From contig CAYUJD010000006.1 in assembly GCA_964444975.1 (NCBI GenBank), forward strand, positions 25,945 through 89,944: a DNA stretch of 64,000 nt. The letters are read 5' to 3'. The position numbers and the translations under genes were made by a program. Every line of letters starts with the position of its first letter. Position 1 is the first letter of the stretch. The notes under the pieces are model-generated. The model worked only from the letters and a program-made list of their open reading frames with translations, did not search any database and had not been told where the DNA came from. The DNA is from VBAS01 sp964444975 (lineage in GTDB: Bacteria; Bacteroidota; Bacteroidia; Chitinophagales; Chitinophagaceae). This document shows positions 40,135 to 49,034 of this stretch, in pieces.

Positions 40135-40752
40135 ATGAAAACAAAGCTCCTTGCATTCTTTCTTACCGTTCTGTTTATTCCGGTTTTTGTACAGGCACAG
40201 GATGAGGAGGAAAAAAAGAAAGGCTTCAAAAAGGAAAATCTTTTTACCGGCGGCAGTATTTCACTTGCGTTTTATAACAATACTTTCCTGGTAGGTGCCA
40301 GCCCGGTGTTTGGCTACAGCCTTACCCGCTGGGCCGATGCTGGCCTGGTGTTTAACTATAATTACACTTCGTACCGCGATGTGAGTGTTTTCAACGACCG
40401 GCTTCGATATAAGAATTATGGAGGGGGCTTGTTTGTAAAACTTTACCCGGTCAGGTTTTTATTTGCACAAGCCCAGGCTGAACATAATTTTATCAGTGAA
40501 AAATACATTCTTCCCAATAATGGCGGCAGCACCAAAGACAATCTATCGGCCAATAGTGTACTGGTAGGCGGCGGCTATACCACCGGCCGGTTTCCCGGCA
40601 GCGGTTCACCGTTTTATTACGTGGCTATTCTTTTTGATGTAGGCGGCGATGTCAATTCACCTTATACCGATGCTTACGGTCGCACCATTCCCATCATTCG
40701 GGCAGGATTGCAGATTCCACTGTTCCAGGGTGGTGGAAACAGGAACCGTTAA
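40135..40752 (+). CDS. Hypothetical outer-membrane beta-barrel-like protein
   Basis: The 205-residue protein has a Sec signal (MKTKLLAFFLTVLFIPVFVQ, cleavage AQA-Q), an acidic-basic segment (DEEEKKKGFKKEN), and then alternating polar/aromatic strands with Tyr and Phe at strand ends. No specific family is recognised. A small barrel or OmpA-like barrel without the peptidoglycan domain is plausible. Its stop codon interlocks with that of the convergent LOG gene: four bases TTAA serve both. Confidence 0.7.
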   Translation: MKTKLLAFFLTVLFIPVFVQAQDEEEKKKGFKKENLFTGGSISLAFYNNTFLVGASPVFGYSLTRWADAGLVFNYNYTSYRDVSVFNDRLRYKNYGGGLFVKLYPVRFLFAQAQAEHNFISEKYILPNNGGSTKDNLSANSVLVGGGYTTGRFPGSGSPFYYVAILFDVGGDVNSPYTDAYGRTIPIIRAGLQIPLFQGGGNRNR

Positions 40753-41294
40753 AGCTGCCTGATACGGGTAAGCAATTGTGATGGTTCTTCCAGCACTTCA
40801 ATCCGGTCGGTAACTTTTTCATATAAAAAATCCTGTTCTTCCATGCGGTAAAGATGCTGCAACAGGTGTTCGAAGTAATTATCAGAATTCAGCAGGTAAA
40901 TTTTTTTATCATGGATAGAAAGCTGGTTCCAGGTAATCATTTCAAACATTTCGTCCAGTGTACCGAAGCCGCCGGGCAGTATCAGCGCCGCATCGCACAG
41001 GTCGTACATTCTTTTTTTGCGGCTATGCATGTCTTCCACCACCATCAGTTCGGTAATGCCTTCGTGCTGGCGTTCCCATTCCACCAGTTTACGCGGAATG
41101 ATGCCAATCGCTTTGCCCCCGTATTCCATCACCGAATTGGCCAATGCACCCATGATGCCCACATTGCCGCCCCCATAAATCAGGGTGATGTTATTTTTTG
41201 ACAACATCTTGCCAAGTTCGACAGCATGTTGCGTAAAAACAGGATTCTTTCCGGTCTTTGAGCCGCAGAAAACGGCAAGAGAGCTTATCTTCAT
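40749..41294 (-). CDS. LOG family protein (TIGR00730 Rossmann-fold)
   Basis: The 181-residue protein has YGGGNVGIMG and the PGGFGTLDE motif that defines LOG/lysine-decarboxylase-like proteins. Characterised LOG enzymes release cytokinin bases from riboside 5'-monophosphates; in bacteria they act more broadly as nucleotide 5'-monophosphate phosphoribohydrolases. The ATG at 41294 is preferred to the earlier in-frame start because the extra 29 residues are encoded by repeat-type DNA. The convergent upstream gene overlaps by 4 nt. Confidence 0.92.
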   Translation of the reverse strand: MKISSLAVFCGSKTGKNPVFTQHAVELGKMLSKNNITLIYGGGNVGIMGALANSVMEYGGKAIGIIPRKLVEWERQHEGITELMVVEDMHSRKKRMYDLCDAALILPGGFGTLDEMFEMITWNQLSIHDKKIYLLNSDNYFEHLLQHLYRMEEQDFLYEKVTDRIEVLEEPSQLLTRIRQL

Positions 41295-41353
41295 GTTTTT
41301 AATTATTTTTCCGCTGTGAAATTCGCCAGTAAAATCTGAAATCCGAAATCTGA

Positions 41354-41371
41354 TCCCGATAACAATCGGGA
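41354..41371. repeat. 18-bp palindrome in the divergent spacer LOG/symporter
   Basis: TCCCGATAACAATCGGGA is preceded by AATCCGAAATC and TGA. It is the intergenic member of the family also found inside mnmE and the phosphatase gene. The 90-bp spacer must also contain both divergent promoters. Confidence 0.75.
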
Positions 41372-41384
41372 GTAAAATCAACGT

Positions 41385-42920
41385 ATGTTCCCAGTAGCAC
41401 TATTCTCGTTTGTCATCGGTTATTTTGTTTTGCTGCTTGTTGTAGCATGGCTCACCAGCCGCCATGCAAACAATGAATCCTTTTTCATCGGCAACCGCAG
41501 CAGCAACTGGATGCTGGTAGCCTTCGGCATGATTGGCACTTCGCTCAGCGGCGTCACATTCGTAAGTGTGCCGGGCGGGGTGGGCAGCAGCAACTTTTAT
41601 TATTTCCAGGTAGTGCTGGGTTATATGCTGGGCTACCTGGTTATAGCTTTCATCCTGCTGCCGCTGTATTACCGCATGAACCTGACCAGCATTTATACTT
41701 ACCTGGAAAAAAGATTTGGAATGAATGCACATAAGGCCGGCGCTTTCTTTTTTATTCTTTCCCGCACGGTTGGCGCCACGGCCAGGTTGTATCTTGTTAT
41801 CAGCGTACTGCAGTTATTTATATTCAACAAACTGGGCATTCCGTTTATGCTTACTGCATTCGTTATCCTGCTGCTCATCTTGCTATATACTTTTGAAGGA
41901 GGAGTGAAAACCATCATTTATACCGACACGCTTCAAACCACGGGTATGCTCACCGGCCTTGTAGTTTGCATCTTCGTCATCATCAAAACGCTGGGCACCG
42001 ACTTTGGCGGCGCTTTAACCATGATGTCGGATAAGGGCTATTTAAAAATTTTCAACTGGGATATGCAGGCTGGTTCTTATGTCTGGAAAAATCTGCTGGG
42101 TGGCATGTTTATCGCCATTGCCATGACGGGCCTCGATCAGGAAATGATGCAGAAAAACATCAGCGTGAAAACCCTGAAGGATTCGCAGAAAAACATGATG
42201 ACTTTTTCAGCCATCCTGATGCTGGTGAATTTTCTTTTTCTTGTGCTGGGCGGCGTGCTGTACCTGTACGCCGGCACACAGGGCATCACCGTGCCGCCGG
42301 ATGATTTGTTTCCCACCATTGCGCTCAGCGATGCATTCAGCGGCAGTATCGGCATCATTTTCATTATTGCACTCATCTCGGCGCTTTTTCCCAGCGTGGA
42401 TGGCGCCATCACTTCGCTTACTTCCAGTTTCTGTATTGACATTCTCGGGTTGAAAAAAAGAGAGGGAACAGAAAAAGAGAAAAAGCGGACAAGGCTGAAA
42501 GTGCATTTCACATTTGCTCTTGTGTTTTTCATCATGGTGCTGCTGTTTCAGTGGATGAACGATAAACTCATCATTGACTTCATCCTTAAATTTGCCGGCG
42601 TTACTTACGGCCCGCTGCTTGGGTTATTTGCATTCGGAATATTAACGAAGCGCCAACTGAACGATAAATTGATATGGGCGGTGTGCATCATGGCACCGCT
42701 GATTGCTTTGGGTGTTGACCTGCTCAGCAACCCCGCCTGGTACGAAGCCAAACTGCACATGAAGCTGGGGCTGGAGAAAATATCAAAAATGTTTTTTGAC
42801 GGGTATAAAATCGGCAATGAGCTGATACTAATTAACGGCATCATTACTTTCCTTGGGCTTTTAATTATTTCCGGTAAAAAAACGGGAACTGATATGTCCC
42901 GGAAATTTCAGCCTGCTTAA
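41385..42920 (+). CDS. Sodium:solute symporter (SSS) family protein
   Basis: The 511-residue membrane protein has about 13 helices. The N-terminal RHANNESFFIGNRSSNWM segment and the GTSLSGVTFVSVPG helix-break are typical of the SSS/SSF fold, as is the ALISALFPSVDGAITSLTSSF region (first 20 residues given in part here: ALISALFPSVDGAITS). It imports an unknown solute with Na+. The downstream methyltransferase has its own promoter-like box overlapping the region just after this gene. Confidence 0.9.
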   Translation: MFPVALFSFVIGYFVLLLVVAWLTSRHANNESFFIGNRSSNWMLVAFGMIGTSLSGVTFVSVPGGVGSSNFYYFQVVLGYMLGYLVIAFILLPLYYRMNLTSIYTYLEKRFGMNAHKAGAFFFILSRTVGATARLYLVISVLQLFIFNKLGIPFMLTAFVILLLILLYTFEGGVKTIIYTDTLQTTGMLTGLVVCIFVIIKTLGTDFGGALTMMSDKGYLKIFNWDMQAGSYVWKNLLGGMFIAIAMTGLDQEMMQKNISVKTLKDSQKNMMTFSAILMLVNFLFLVLGGVLYLYAGTQGITVPPDDLFPTIALSDAFSGSIGIIFIIALISALFPSVDGAITSLTSSFCIDILGLKKREGTEKEKKRTRLKVHFTFALVFFIMVLLFQWMNDKLIIDFILKFAGVTYGPLLGLFAFGILTKRQLNDKLIWAVCIMAPLIALGVDLLSNPAWYEAKLHMKLGLEKISKMFFDGYKIGNELILINGIITFLGLLIISGKKTGTDMSRKFQPA

Positions 42921-42923
42921 AGT

Positions 42924-42931
42924 TATCTTTG
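42924..42931 (+). promoter_or_regulatory. -7 box of the O-methyltransferase gene
   Basis: TATCTTTG matches TAnnTTTG exactly. It contains the TTG at 42929, which would otherwise be read as the start codon of the methyltransferase. Transcription should begin near 42937. Confidence 0.5.
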
Positions 42932-42946
42932 CAAAAAATCATTCAT

Positions 42947-43585
42947 TTGGATTTAATCAACCCCCTTGTACAGGCTTATGCCGAAAAATATTCTTCTGCC
43001 GAGGATGCCTTGCTGGAAGAGGTGGCGGAATACACCCGTGTCCATCACCCGGAGCATCACATGCTGAGCGGGCATTTGCAGGGAAAATTTCTGGAGATGG
43101 CCAGTATGATGATAAGGCCACGACGTGTGCTTGAAATCGGAACCTTTACCGGCTACAGCGCCCTGTGTCTTGCCAAGGGATTGACCGATGACGGCCTGTT
43201 GCACACTATTGAAATAAGTGAGCACTATGCCCGTATTGCCCGTGGCATTTTCGACCGTTCTGCCTCTAAAGAAAAAATCATCCTGCATACAGGAAATGCC
43301 CACGAAATCGTTTCTTCTCTGGATGAAATCTTTGATCTTGTATTTATTGATGCGGATAAAACCGGCTATATTGAATATTTTAACCTGGTGATACCCAAAG
43401 TGCGGAAAAACGGTTTTATTTTCGCAGATAATATTTTTTTCCACGGCCAGGTGCTTGACCCCGAGCCGGAAGGAAAAAATGCAAAAGCCATCAGTGTCTT
43501 CAATGAATTCATCAAAGCAAGGGCTGATGTGGAGAAAATGATCCTTACCCTGCGTGACGGCCTGTATTTAATAAGGAAAAAATAA
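42947..43585 (+). CDS. Class I SAM-dependent O-methyltransferase (family 3)
   Basis: The 212-residue protein (from the TTG at 42947) reads DLINPLVQAYAEKYSS, then VLEIGTFTGYSALCLA (SAM motif I), FDLVFIDADKTGYIEYFN with metal-binding Asp, and ADNIFFHGQV, which are the hallmarks of the cation-dependent O-methyltransferase family. Its substrate is unknown. TTG at 42947 is chosen because the upstream TTG is in the -7 box; no ATG is available. It is followed after 8 nt by the glucosaminidase gene. Confidence 0.88.
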   Translation: MDLINPLVQAYAEKYSSAEDALLEEVAEYTRVHHPEHHMLSGHLQGKFLEMASMMIRPRRVLEIGTFTGYSALCLAKGLTDDGLLHTIEISEHYARIARGIFDRSASKEKIILHTGNAHEIVSSLDEIFDLVFIDADKTGYIEYFNLVIPKVRKNGFIFADNIFFHGQVLDPEPEGKNAKAISVFNEFIKARADVEKMILTLRDGLYLIRKK

Positions 43586-43593
43586 ATTCACCC

Positions 43594-44706
43594 ATGCAAA
43601 AACTGAAATTCGGATTACCGGTATTCATTTTTTTCACGTTTGTAAAATCTTTTGCCCAGCAGGAAGCGGATATACTTGCCTATATTGATACGTACAAAGA
43701 ACTTGCAATGGCTGAAATGCAGCGCACAGGCATCCCGGCGGCTATCAAACTGGCGCAGGGCATACACGAAACCAGTGCAGGTACCAGCGAACTGGTAAAA
43801 AAATCAAACAACCACTTTGGCCTGAAATGCAAAAGCGAATGGACCGGGATGACAGTGAAACATACCGACGATGCGCCGAATGAATGTTTCCGTAAATATG
43901 CAAAGCCCGAAGACTCCTATCGTGATCAGTCAGACTATTTGAAAGTCACTCCCCGTTATGCTTCCTTATTCAAGCTGGACCCAACTGATTACAAAGGCTG
44001 GGCATGGGGACTGAAAAAAGCCGGCTATGCCACCAACCCGAAGTATTCGCAAGTACTCATCAGGCTGATTGAAGATTACAACCTGCAGGATTATACCTTG
44101 ATTGCAGCAGGCAAAAAACAGCCTACCGAGAAATTGCTTGCTAAAAATGAAACGCCTGATGTGATAAAAACCGGTGATATAATAATACCCGAAGTAAAAC
44201 CCGTAGTGATGCCCCAGGAGCCGGCAGTTGTTGTTTATGCCAGCAACGAAAAAAAGCTGGAAGAAGTAAGACCGCAACAGGTAAAAGAAACAAAAGTGCA
44301 GCAAGCTGAAAAAACTGAACCGGTACCCGATTATCCTGAAGGTGAATTCAAGATAAACGAAACGAGAGTGATCTTCGCAAAAAAAGGAACTTCATTTTTG
44401 AGCATAGCCGAAAAATACGGCCTGCCGTTGGCCCGTATCTTTGAATTTAATGACATGAAGCCACTGGAAACAGTAGAGAAAGACCAGCTGATTTACATTA
44501 TGCGAAAGAGAAAAACGGGATTGAATGAGCAGCATGTGGTAAAGCGGGGCGAAACACTGGCCGACATAGCACAAACCGAAGCGTTGCGCATCGAGAGTTT
44601 ATTGGAATACAATTACCTTCAGCCGTACATGAAGCCGGCGGTTGGCTCTGTGCTGTACCTGCGTGCCAAGGCCCCGGCGATGCCTGCACTGGCTCCCGCA
44701 AAATAA
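43594..44706 (+). CDS. Glucosaminidase (GH73)-LysM peptidoglycan protein
   Basis: The 370-residue protein has a signal peptide, a GH73 glucosaminidase domain (AIKLAQGIHETSAGTSELVK with the catalytic Glu, NNHFGLKCK, FRKYAKPEDSYRDQSDYL) at about residues 25-160, a Pro/Lys/Glu-rich linker, and two LysM-like repeats near the C-terminus (GTSFLSIAEKYGLPLARIFEFN and VKRGETLADIAQTEALRIES, each quoted up to 20 residues or by start). It cuts peptidoglycan glycan strands in the periplasm. Neighbours hpt and the methyltransferase have no clear functional link. Confidence 0.9.
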   Translation: MQKLKFGLPVFIFFTFVKSFAQQEADILAYIDTYKELAMAEMQRTGIPAAIKLAQGIHETSAGTSELVKKSNNHFGLKCKSEWTGMTVKHTDDAPNECFRKYAKPEDSYRDQSDYLKVTPRYASLFKLDPTDYKGWAWGLKKAGYATNPKYSQVLIRLIEDYNLQDYTLIAAGKKQPTEKLLAKNETPDVIKTGDIIIPEVKPVVMPQEPAVVVYASNEKKLEEVRPQQVKETKVQQAEKTEPVPDYPEGEFKINETRVIFAKKGTSFLSIAEKYGLPLARIFEFNDMKPLETVEKDQLIYIMRKRKTGLNEQHVVKRGETLADIAQTEALRIESLLEYNYLQPYMKPAVGSVLYLRAKAPAMPALAPAK

Positions 44707-44719
44707 ATAATATACCTGC

Positions 44720-45259
44720 ATGTCGCTGATACAGGTTCACGATAAAAAATTCGGTCCGTTTCTTTCTGCAGAGGAAATACAGGCAGGCATAAAAAAAATT
44801 GCCGATGCGATTAATAAAGATTATGCCGGACGGCGGCCGATGTTCATTGCTATTTTGAACGGTTCATTCATGTTTGCCGCCGACCTGTTTAAATACCTCA
44901 GCATTGATGCAGAAATCTGTTTTATCAAGCTGGCATCATACAAAGGCACCACATCCAGCGGGCAGGTGATTACGGCTATTGGGCTTGATGTGGACATTAT
45001 TGACCGCGACATTATCATCATTGAAGATATTGTTGACACAGGAAAAACCCTTAATGAATTTTTACCAAAACTGATGCATCACCAACCTGCGTCACTTAAA
45101 ATTGCCGCTTTACTTCAAAAACCACAAGCCACAGTTTACCCCATTCCTATTGACTATCTCGGTTTTTCCATACCCGACAGGTTTGTAGTGGGTTACGGAC
45201 TCGACTACGACGGGTTGGGAAGAAATTTTAAAGAAATTTACCAGTTGGTTCAGAATTAA
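44720..45259 (+). CDS. hpt: Hypoxanthine phosphoribosyltransferase
   Basis: The 179-residue enzyme salvages hypoxanthine and guanine with PRPP. The PRPP-binding motif IIIIEDIVDTGKT near residue 95 and the C-terminal VVGYGLDYDGLGRNF segment are diagnostic. It is cytosolic. It lies 13 nt after the glucosaminidase gene and before the VWA gene. Confidence 0.94.
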   Translation: MSLIQVHDKKFGPFLSAEEIQAGIKKIADAINKDYAGRRPMFIAILNGSFMFAADLFKYLSIDAEICFIKLASYKGTTSSGQVITAIGLDVDIIDRDIIIIEDIVDTGKTLNEFLPKLMHHQPASLKIAALLQKPQATVYPIPIDYLGFSIPDRFVVGYGLDYDGLGRNFKEIYQLVQN

Positions 45260-45311
45260 TAATAAAAACACAGGGCCTTTTTTGTATTTTGTAAAGTTGG
45301 AGAATATCCGG

Positions 45312-47072
45312 TTGAAAGCCATTGTGCATATAGTTTTCATGTTGCTGATTGCCTTGCCGTTTTCGGGCCAGCAATTTTATCTCCGTGGCGAAGTGAGGGA
45401 TGAAACCGGGAATCTTTTATCCAAAGTAAATATTCACCAGCGCAGTACCGGGGTATACTACTTCAGCAGCAATAACGGTTATTTTGGTTTTCCTTCTTCA
45501 AAAGAATCCGACACTTTGTTTTTTAGTTTTCCCGGTTACCAGGAAGAAAAAATTGCAGTGAAGGCAAATAAGTTTACCGTAGTGCAGTTGAAATTGCTGC
45601 CCTCCGTCAGTTCCAGTGTAAAGCGGGGAAAATTAGCATCGCTTACCAAAGATCTTTCAAGGGAAAGGGAAAAAAGTTTTGTTGTGAGCAATGAAACGTA
45701 CGCCAACCTGGTAGAGAACAATTTTATTGAAGCAAAAAAATATCCGTCCACCAGTCTTGCACTGAATATTGACAGGGCATCGTACAGCAATGTGCGCCGG
45801 TTTATCAATCTTGACATGAACGTGCCGCCGGATGCGGTGCGCATTGAAGAGATGCTGAATTATTTCAATTTTGGCTACCAGCCGCCGGACGACAATTCTG
45901 TTTTTAATATAAAAACCAGGCTGACATCCTGCCCCTGGAACAAGGATAACCTGCTTTTTTTTGTAAACGTATTTTCCAAAAAAATTAATCTTGATTCTTT
46001 ACCACCCACCCATCTTATTTTTTTAATTGATATATCCGGCTCCATGGACATGCCCAACCGCCTGCCCATGCTGAAATCGGCCTTTCACATGCTGGCCATG
46101 AACCTGCGTGAAAAAGATACAGTGAGCATTGTGGTATACGGCGGTGCAGTGGGTGTCATGTTATTTCCCACCAGCGGAAATGAAAAAGAAAAAATTTGCA
46201 AAGCTATTGATGAACTGCAGCCGGGCGGCTCCACACCCGGCGAGTCAGGTATCAAACTGGCCTACCAGATTGCCAAAAAACATGCAAACCGAAACGGTAA
46301 TACAAGAATTATACTTGCCACAGATGGTGATTTTAATGTAGGTGTGCAAACCGAGCAGGAGCTGGATGAACTGATAAGCCGCCACCGCGAAGCAGGGATT
46401 TATCTTACATGCCTGGGTGTAGGTATGGGAAATTATAAAGATTCAAAAATCCAGACGCTGGCCCGCAAGGGTAATGGCAATTTTGCCTATGCAGATACCT
46501 ACCAGGAAGCAGAAAAAGTGCTGATGAAAGAATTTACCCAGACACTTTACACTGTGGCAGATGATGTAAGCATGAATGTACGCTTTGATCCCACACTGGT
46601 GAAGCAGTACCGGCTGATAGGCTTTGACAACAAGCTGGGCGCCTTAGCCGATTCATTATCGGTGCTTGAAGGAGGCGAAATCGGCTCAGGCCAGTCGTTG
46701 ATTGCTGCTTTTGAAATAGAACCCATTTTTGCTGCCGGTGAGAATGTGTATTCGGAAAAATTTGCTGATATAATTCTTAGTTACAAATTGCCCGCCGACC
46801 CGGCGCAGCAAGTATCGAAAAAGCAGTTTGCTTATGACCCTGTTTATTTTAAGGAGCTGGAACCTATGTACAGGTTTGCAGCATCGGTTATCATGTTTGG
46901 TTCCCTGCTGAAATCATCACCGTATACAAAAGAAATCGGCTGGGGCGATGTGCTGTATCATGCCGGCGAAGCAGCTAATCCCACGGATGCCAGCCAAAGC
47001 CAGTTTGTGGAGCTGGTGTATAAGGCAAAAAATTTTTATACCCGCTCAAAGAAGAAAAAGAAAAATGGTTAG
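45312..47072 (+). CDS. VWA domain protein, YfbK/DUF3520 type
   Basis: The 586-residue protein has a signal peptide (MKAIVHIVFMLLIALPFSGQ), a carboxypeptidase-regulatory-like beta domain (LRGEVRDETGNLLSKVNIHQ), the von Willebrand factor-like N-terminal region (YANLVENNFIEAKKYPSTS), a VWA domain with MIDAS DISGSM near residue 240, and a C-terminal DUF3520 region. The TTG at 45312 is chosen because a GGAG lies 10 nt upstream and the protein begins with a proper signal; earlier TTGs at 45282 and 45297 are less likely. The stop interlocks with that of dnaJ on the other strand. Confidence 0.88.
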   Translation: MKAIVHIVFMLLIALPFSGQQFYLRGEVRDETGNLLSKVNIHQRSTGVYYFSSNNGYFGFPSSKESDTLFFSFPGYQEEKIAVKANKFTVVQLKLLPSVSSSVKRGKLASLTKDLSREREKSFVVSNETYANLVENNFIEAKKYPSTSLALNIDRASYSNVRRFINLDMNVPPDAVRIEEMLNYFNFGYQPPDDNSVFNIKTRLTSCPWNKDNLLFFVNVFSKKINLDSLPPTHLIFLIDISGSMDMPNRLPMLKSAFHMLAMNLREKDTVSIVVYGGAVGVMLFPTSGNEKEKICKAIDELQPGGSTPGESGIKLAYQIAKKHANRNGNTRIILATDGDFNVGVQTEQELDELISRHREAGIYLTCLGVGMGNYKDSKIQTLARKGNGNFAYADTYQEAEKVLMKEFTQTLYTVADDVSMNVRFDPTLVKQYRLIGFDNKLGALADSLSVLEGGEIGSGQSLIAAFEIEPIFAAGENVYSEKFADIILSYKLPADPAQQVSKKQFAYDPVYFKELEPMYRFAASVIMFGSLLKSSPYTKEIGWGDVLYHAGEAANPTDASQSQFVELVYKAKNFYTRSKKKKKNG

Positions 47073-48217
47073 GAAAAAAGCTCCCTCATTTTATCCAGGA
47101 AACTTTTTTCTGTTTTATCAGGATGCGGTTTGAAATTGGGGGAATGACTCAGTTTTTCCAGCTGTGTTTTCTCTTCCGGTGTCAGGTGCTGGGGTGTCCA
47201 CACATTTACATGAATCAGCTGGTCGCCTTTCTGGTAACTGTTCACAGCCGGAAACCCTTTTCCTTTCAGCCGGTAAATTTTTCCGCTTTGTGTACCTGCG
47301 GGGATTTTTATCTTAGCTCTTCCGTCAATAGTAGGCACTTCTACCTGTGTGCCAAACACGGCATCAGTAAATGAAATATGCAGGTCGTAAGCCACATTCA
47401 TGCCGTCACGCTGCAGTTCCTTATGTGGTTCTTCTTCCACCAGGATAATCAGGTCGCCGGGCATACCGCCGCGTTCTCCGGCATTACCCTTGCCGCTCAG
47501 GTTCAGCTGCATGCCTTCCTGCACGCCGGCAGGTATGTCAATAGAAACTGTTTCTTCACCATACACCCTTCCCTCTCCGCGGCACGAAGTACATTTAGCA
47601 GTGATGGTAGTGCCTTCGCCATTGCAGGCCGGGCAGGTAGTCACTGTTTGCATTTGGCCTATAAAGGTGTTGGTGACTCTTCGCACCTGGCCGGTGCCGC
47701 CGCAGGTGTTGCAGTTTTGAATGCCGCCCTTATCTTTTGCGCCTCTGCCCCCGCAGGTATGGCAGGAAATGTATTTTTTTACTTTGATGTTTTTGGTTAC
47801 TCCTTTTGCTATCTCGTCGTAAGTGAGTTTGATTTTTATTCTCAGGTTGCTGCCACGTACACCGCGGCTTCTTGAAGTGCGGCTTTTGCCGCCGCCAAAG
47901 AAACTGCCAAACAAATCATCGCCGAACACATCGCCAAACTGGCTGAAGATGTCTTCCATGTTCATGCCGCCGCCGCTGAAGCCGCGGCCATTGCCGCTCA
48001 AGCCGGCATGTCCGTAGCGGTCATATTGGGCTTTTTTATCGGCATCACTCAGCACTTCGTAAGCTTCGGCTGCTTCTTTAAATTTTTCCTCAGCACTTTT
48101 GTCGCCCGGGTTGCGGTCGGGGTGATACTGCATGGCCACTTTCCGGTACGCCTTTTTTATCTCATCGGCTGAAGCGCTCTTGCCTACACCTAAAACCTCG
48201 TAGTAATCTTTTTTCAT
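47069..48217 (-). CDS. dnaJ: Chaperone DnaJ
   Basis: The 382-residue co-chaperone has the J domain with HPD (YHPDRNPGDKS), a Gly/Phe-rich linker, the zinc-finger domain with four CxxCxGxG motifs (CHTCGGRG, CNTCGGTG, CPACNGEG, CTSCRGEG) and the C-terminal substrate-binding domain. It stimulates DnaK ATPase. The ATG at 48217 is preferred to the TTG-like extension at 48235. GrpE lies upstream on the same strand, separated by 116 bp. dnaK is not in the window. Confidence 0.97.
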   Translation of the reverse strand: MKKDYYEVLGVGKSASADEIKKAYRKVAMQYHPDRNPGDKSAEEKFKEAAEAYEVLSDADKKAQYDRYGHAGLSGNGRGFSGGGMNMEDIFSQFGDVFGDDLFGSFFGGGKSRTSRSRGVRGSNLRIKIKLTYDEIAKGVTKNIKVKKYISCHTCGGRGAKDKGGIQNCNTCGGTGQVRRVTNTFIGQMQTVTTCPACNGEGTTITAKCTSCRGEGRVYGEETVSIDIPAGVQEGMQLNLSGKGNAGERGGMPGDLIILVEEEPHKELQRDGMNVAYDLHISFTDAVFGTQVEVPTIDGRAKIKIPAGTQSGKIYRLKGKGFPAVNSYQKGDQLIHVNVWTPQHLTPEEKTQLEKLSHSPNFKPHPDKTEKSFLDKMRELFS

Positions 48218-48333
48218 AACTTGATGATTAGTCAATGTGCTGATTTGCTAATGAACTGGCAGAGCGTATTCCGAAATTGTTTGCGGCATTGCCATGCGCA
48301 CATACGCAGATTCGCACATTTTTTTCATTGCTT
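48218..48333. repeat. Spacer with AGTCAATGTGCTGATTTGCT tract between grpE and dnaJ
   Basis: The spacer contains GTCAATGTGCTGATTTGCTA then ATGAACTGGC, wording that loosely recurs at 62617-62665 after recN. No promoter or gene is seen. dnaJ is probably transcribed with grpE. Confidence 0.35.
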
Positions 48334-48915
48334 CTATTTTCCCACCACCACTTTAGCATACCGGATAATTTTATCATTCAGGTAATAGCCTTTCTGGATT
48401 TCATCCAGCACTTTTCCTTTCAGCTCTTCCGAAGGTGCCGGTATTTCGGTAATGGCTTCGTGTATGTCCGGATTAAAATCCTTTTGAATTGTTTCCATGG
48501 CTTTCAACCCCTTCGCTGCTAAAAGATTTTTCAGCTTACTGAATACCAGCAGCACACCTTCTTTTACTTCACCGATGTCGCTGGAATTATTCATTTGCTT
48601 TTCCGCTCTTTCAAAATCGTCCAGTACATCCAGCAGGTCAATTATCACTTCCTTGCCGGCCGTCTGTATCAATTCCATTCTTTCTTTCAGGTTGCGTTTT
48701 TTAAAGTTTTCAAACTCGGCCACTTTGCGCAGAAATTTATCCCTGGTTTCTTCCAGTTCAGTACGCAGCTTCTCAATTTCCGGCTCGGTGGTCACCGGCT
48801 CATTCAGGTGGGTGGTGCCACTTACGCTTTCATCGGTATTGAGGGTAGCTCCGTTGTTTTCCGGTTCCTGCATTTTTGCCCGTTCTTTGGGTTCCTTCAT
48901 ATCTTTTTGACGCAT
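48334..48915 (-). CDS. grpE: Nucleotide exchange factor GrpE
   Basis: The 193-residue protein has an acidic, disordered N-terminus, a long coiled-coil (IEKLRTELEETRDKFLRKVA) and the C-terminal beta domain with HEAITEIPAP and GYYLNDKIIRYAKVVVGK. It exchanges ADP on DnaK. ATG at 48915 is chosen (an alternative is 48900). Upstream is a good minus-strand promoter, and dnaJ follows. Confidence 0.95.
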   Translation of the reverse strand: MRQKDMKEPKERAKMQEPENNGATLNTDESVSGTTHLNEPVTTEPEIEKLRTELEETRDKFLRKVAEFENFKKRNLKERMELIQTAGKEVIIDLLDVLDDFERAEKQMNNSSDIGEVKEGVLLVFSKLKNLLAAKGLKAMETIQKDFNPDIHEAITEIPAPSEELKGKVLDEIQKGYYLNDKIIRYAKVVVGK

Positions 48916-48933
48916 ATTTTTCAAAATTGATTG

Positions 48934-48964
48934 CAAAGGTAAGATTGTCAATAATACTGCCAAG
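48934..48964 (-). promoter_or_regulatory. Promoter of grpE-dnaJ
   Basis: On the minus strand CTTG (48964-48961), a 19-nt spacer and TACCTTTG (48941-48934) match the Bacteroidota boxes. The start would be near 48929, 14 nt before the grpE ATG. No HrcA CIRCE element was seen. Confidence 0.6.
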
Positions 48965-49022
48965 GCCGTATGGTAGACAAATTGACGCAGCTCCGGTATG
49001 TTCCTGCACCTGCCGCGGCCAC

Positions 49023-49030
49023 TACCTTTG
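49023..49030 (+). promoter_or_regulatory. -7 box of the RlmI-like gene
   Basis: TACCTTTG ends 4 nt before the ATG at 49035, so the transcript would be leaderless or nearly so. The -33 region is poor. Confidence 0.45.
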
Positions 49031-49034
49031 CGCC

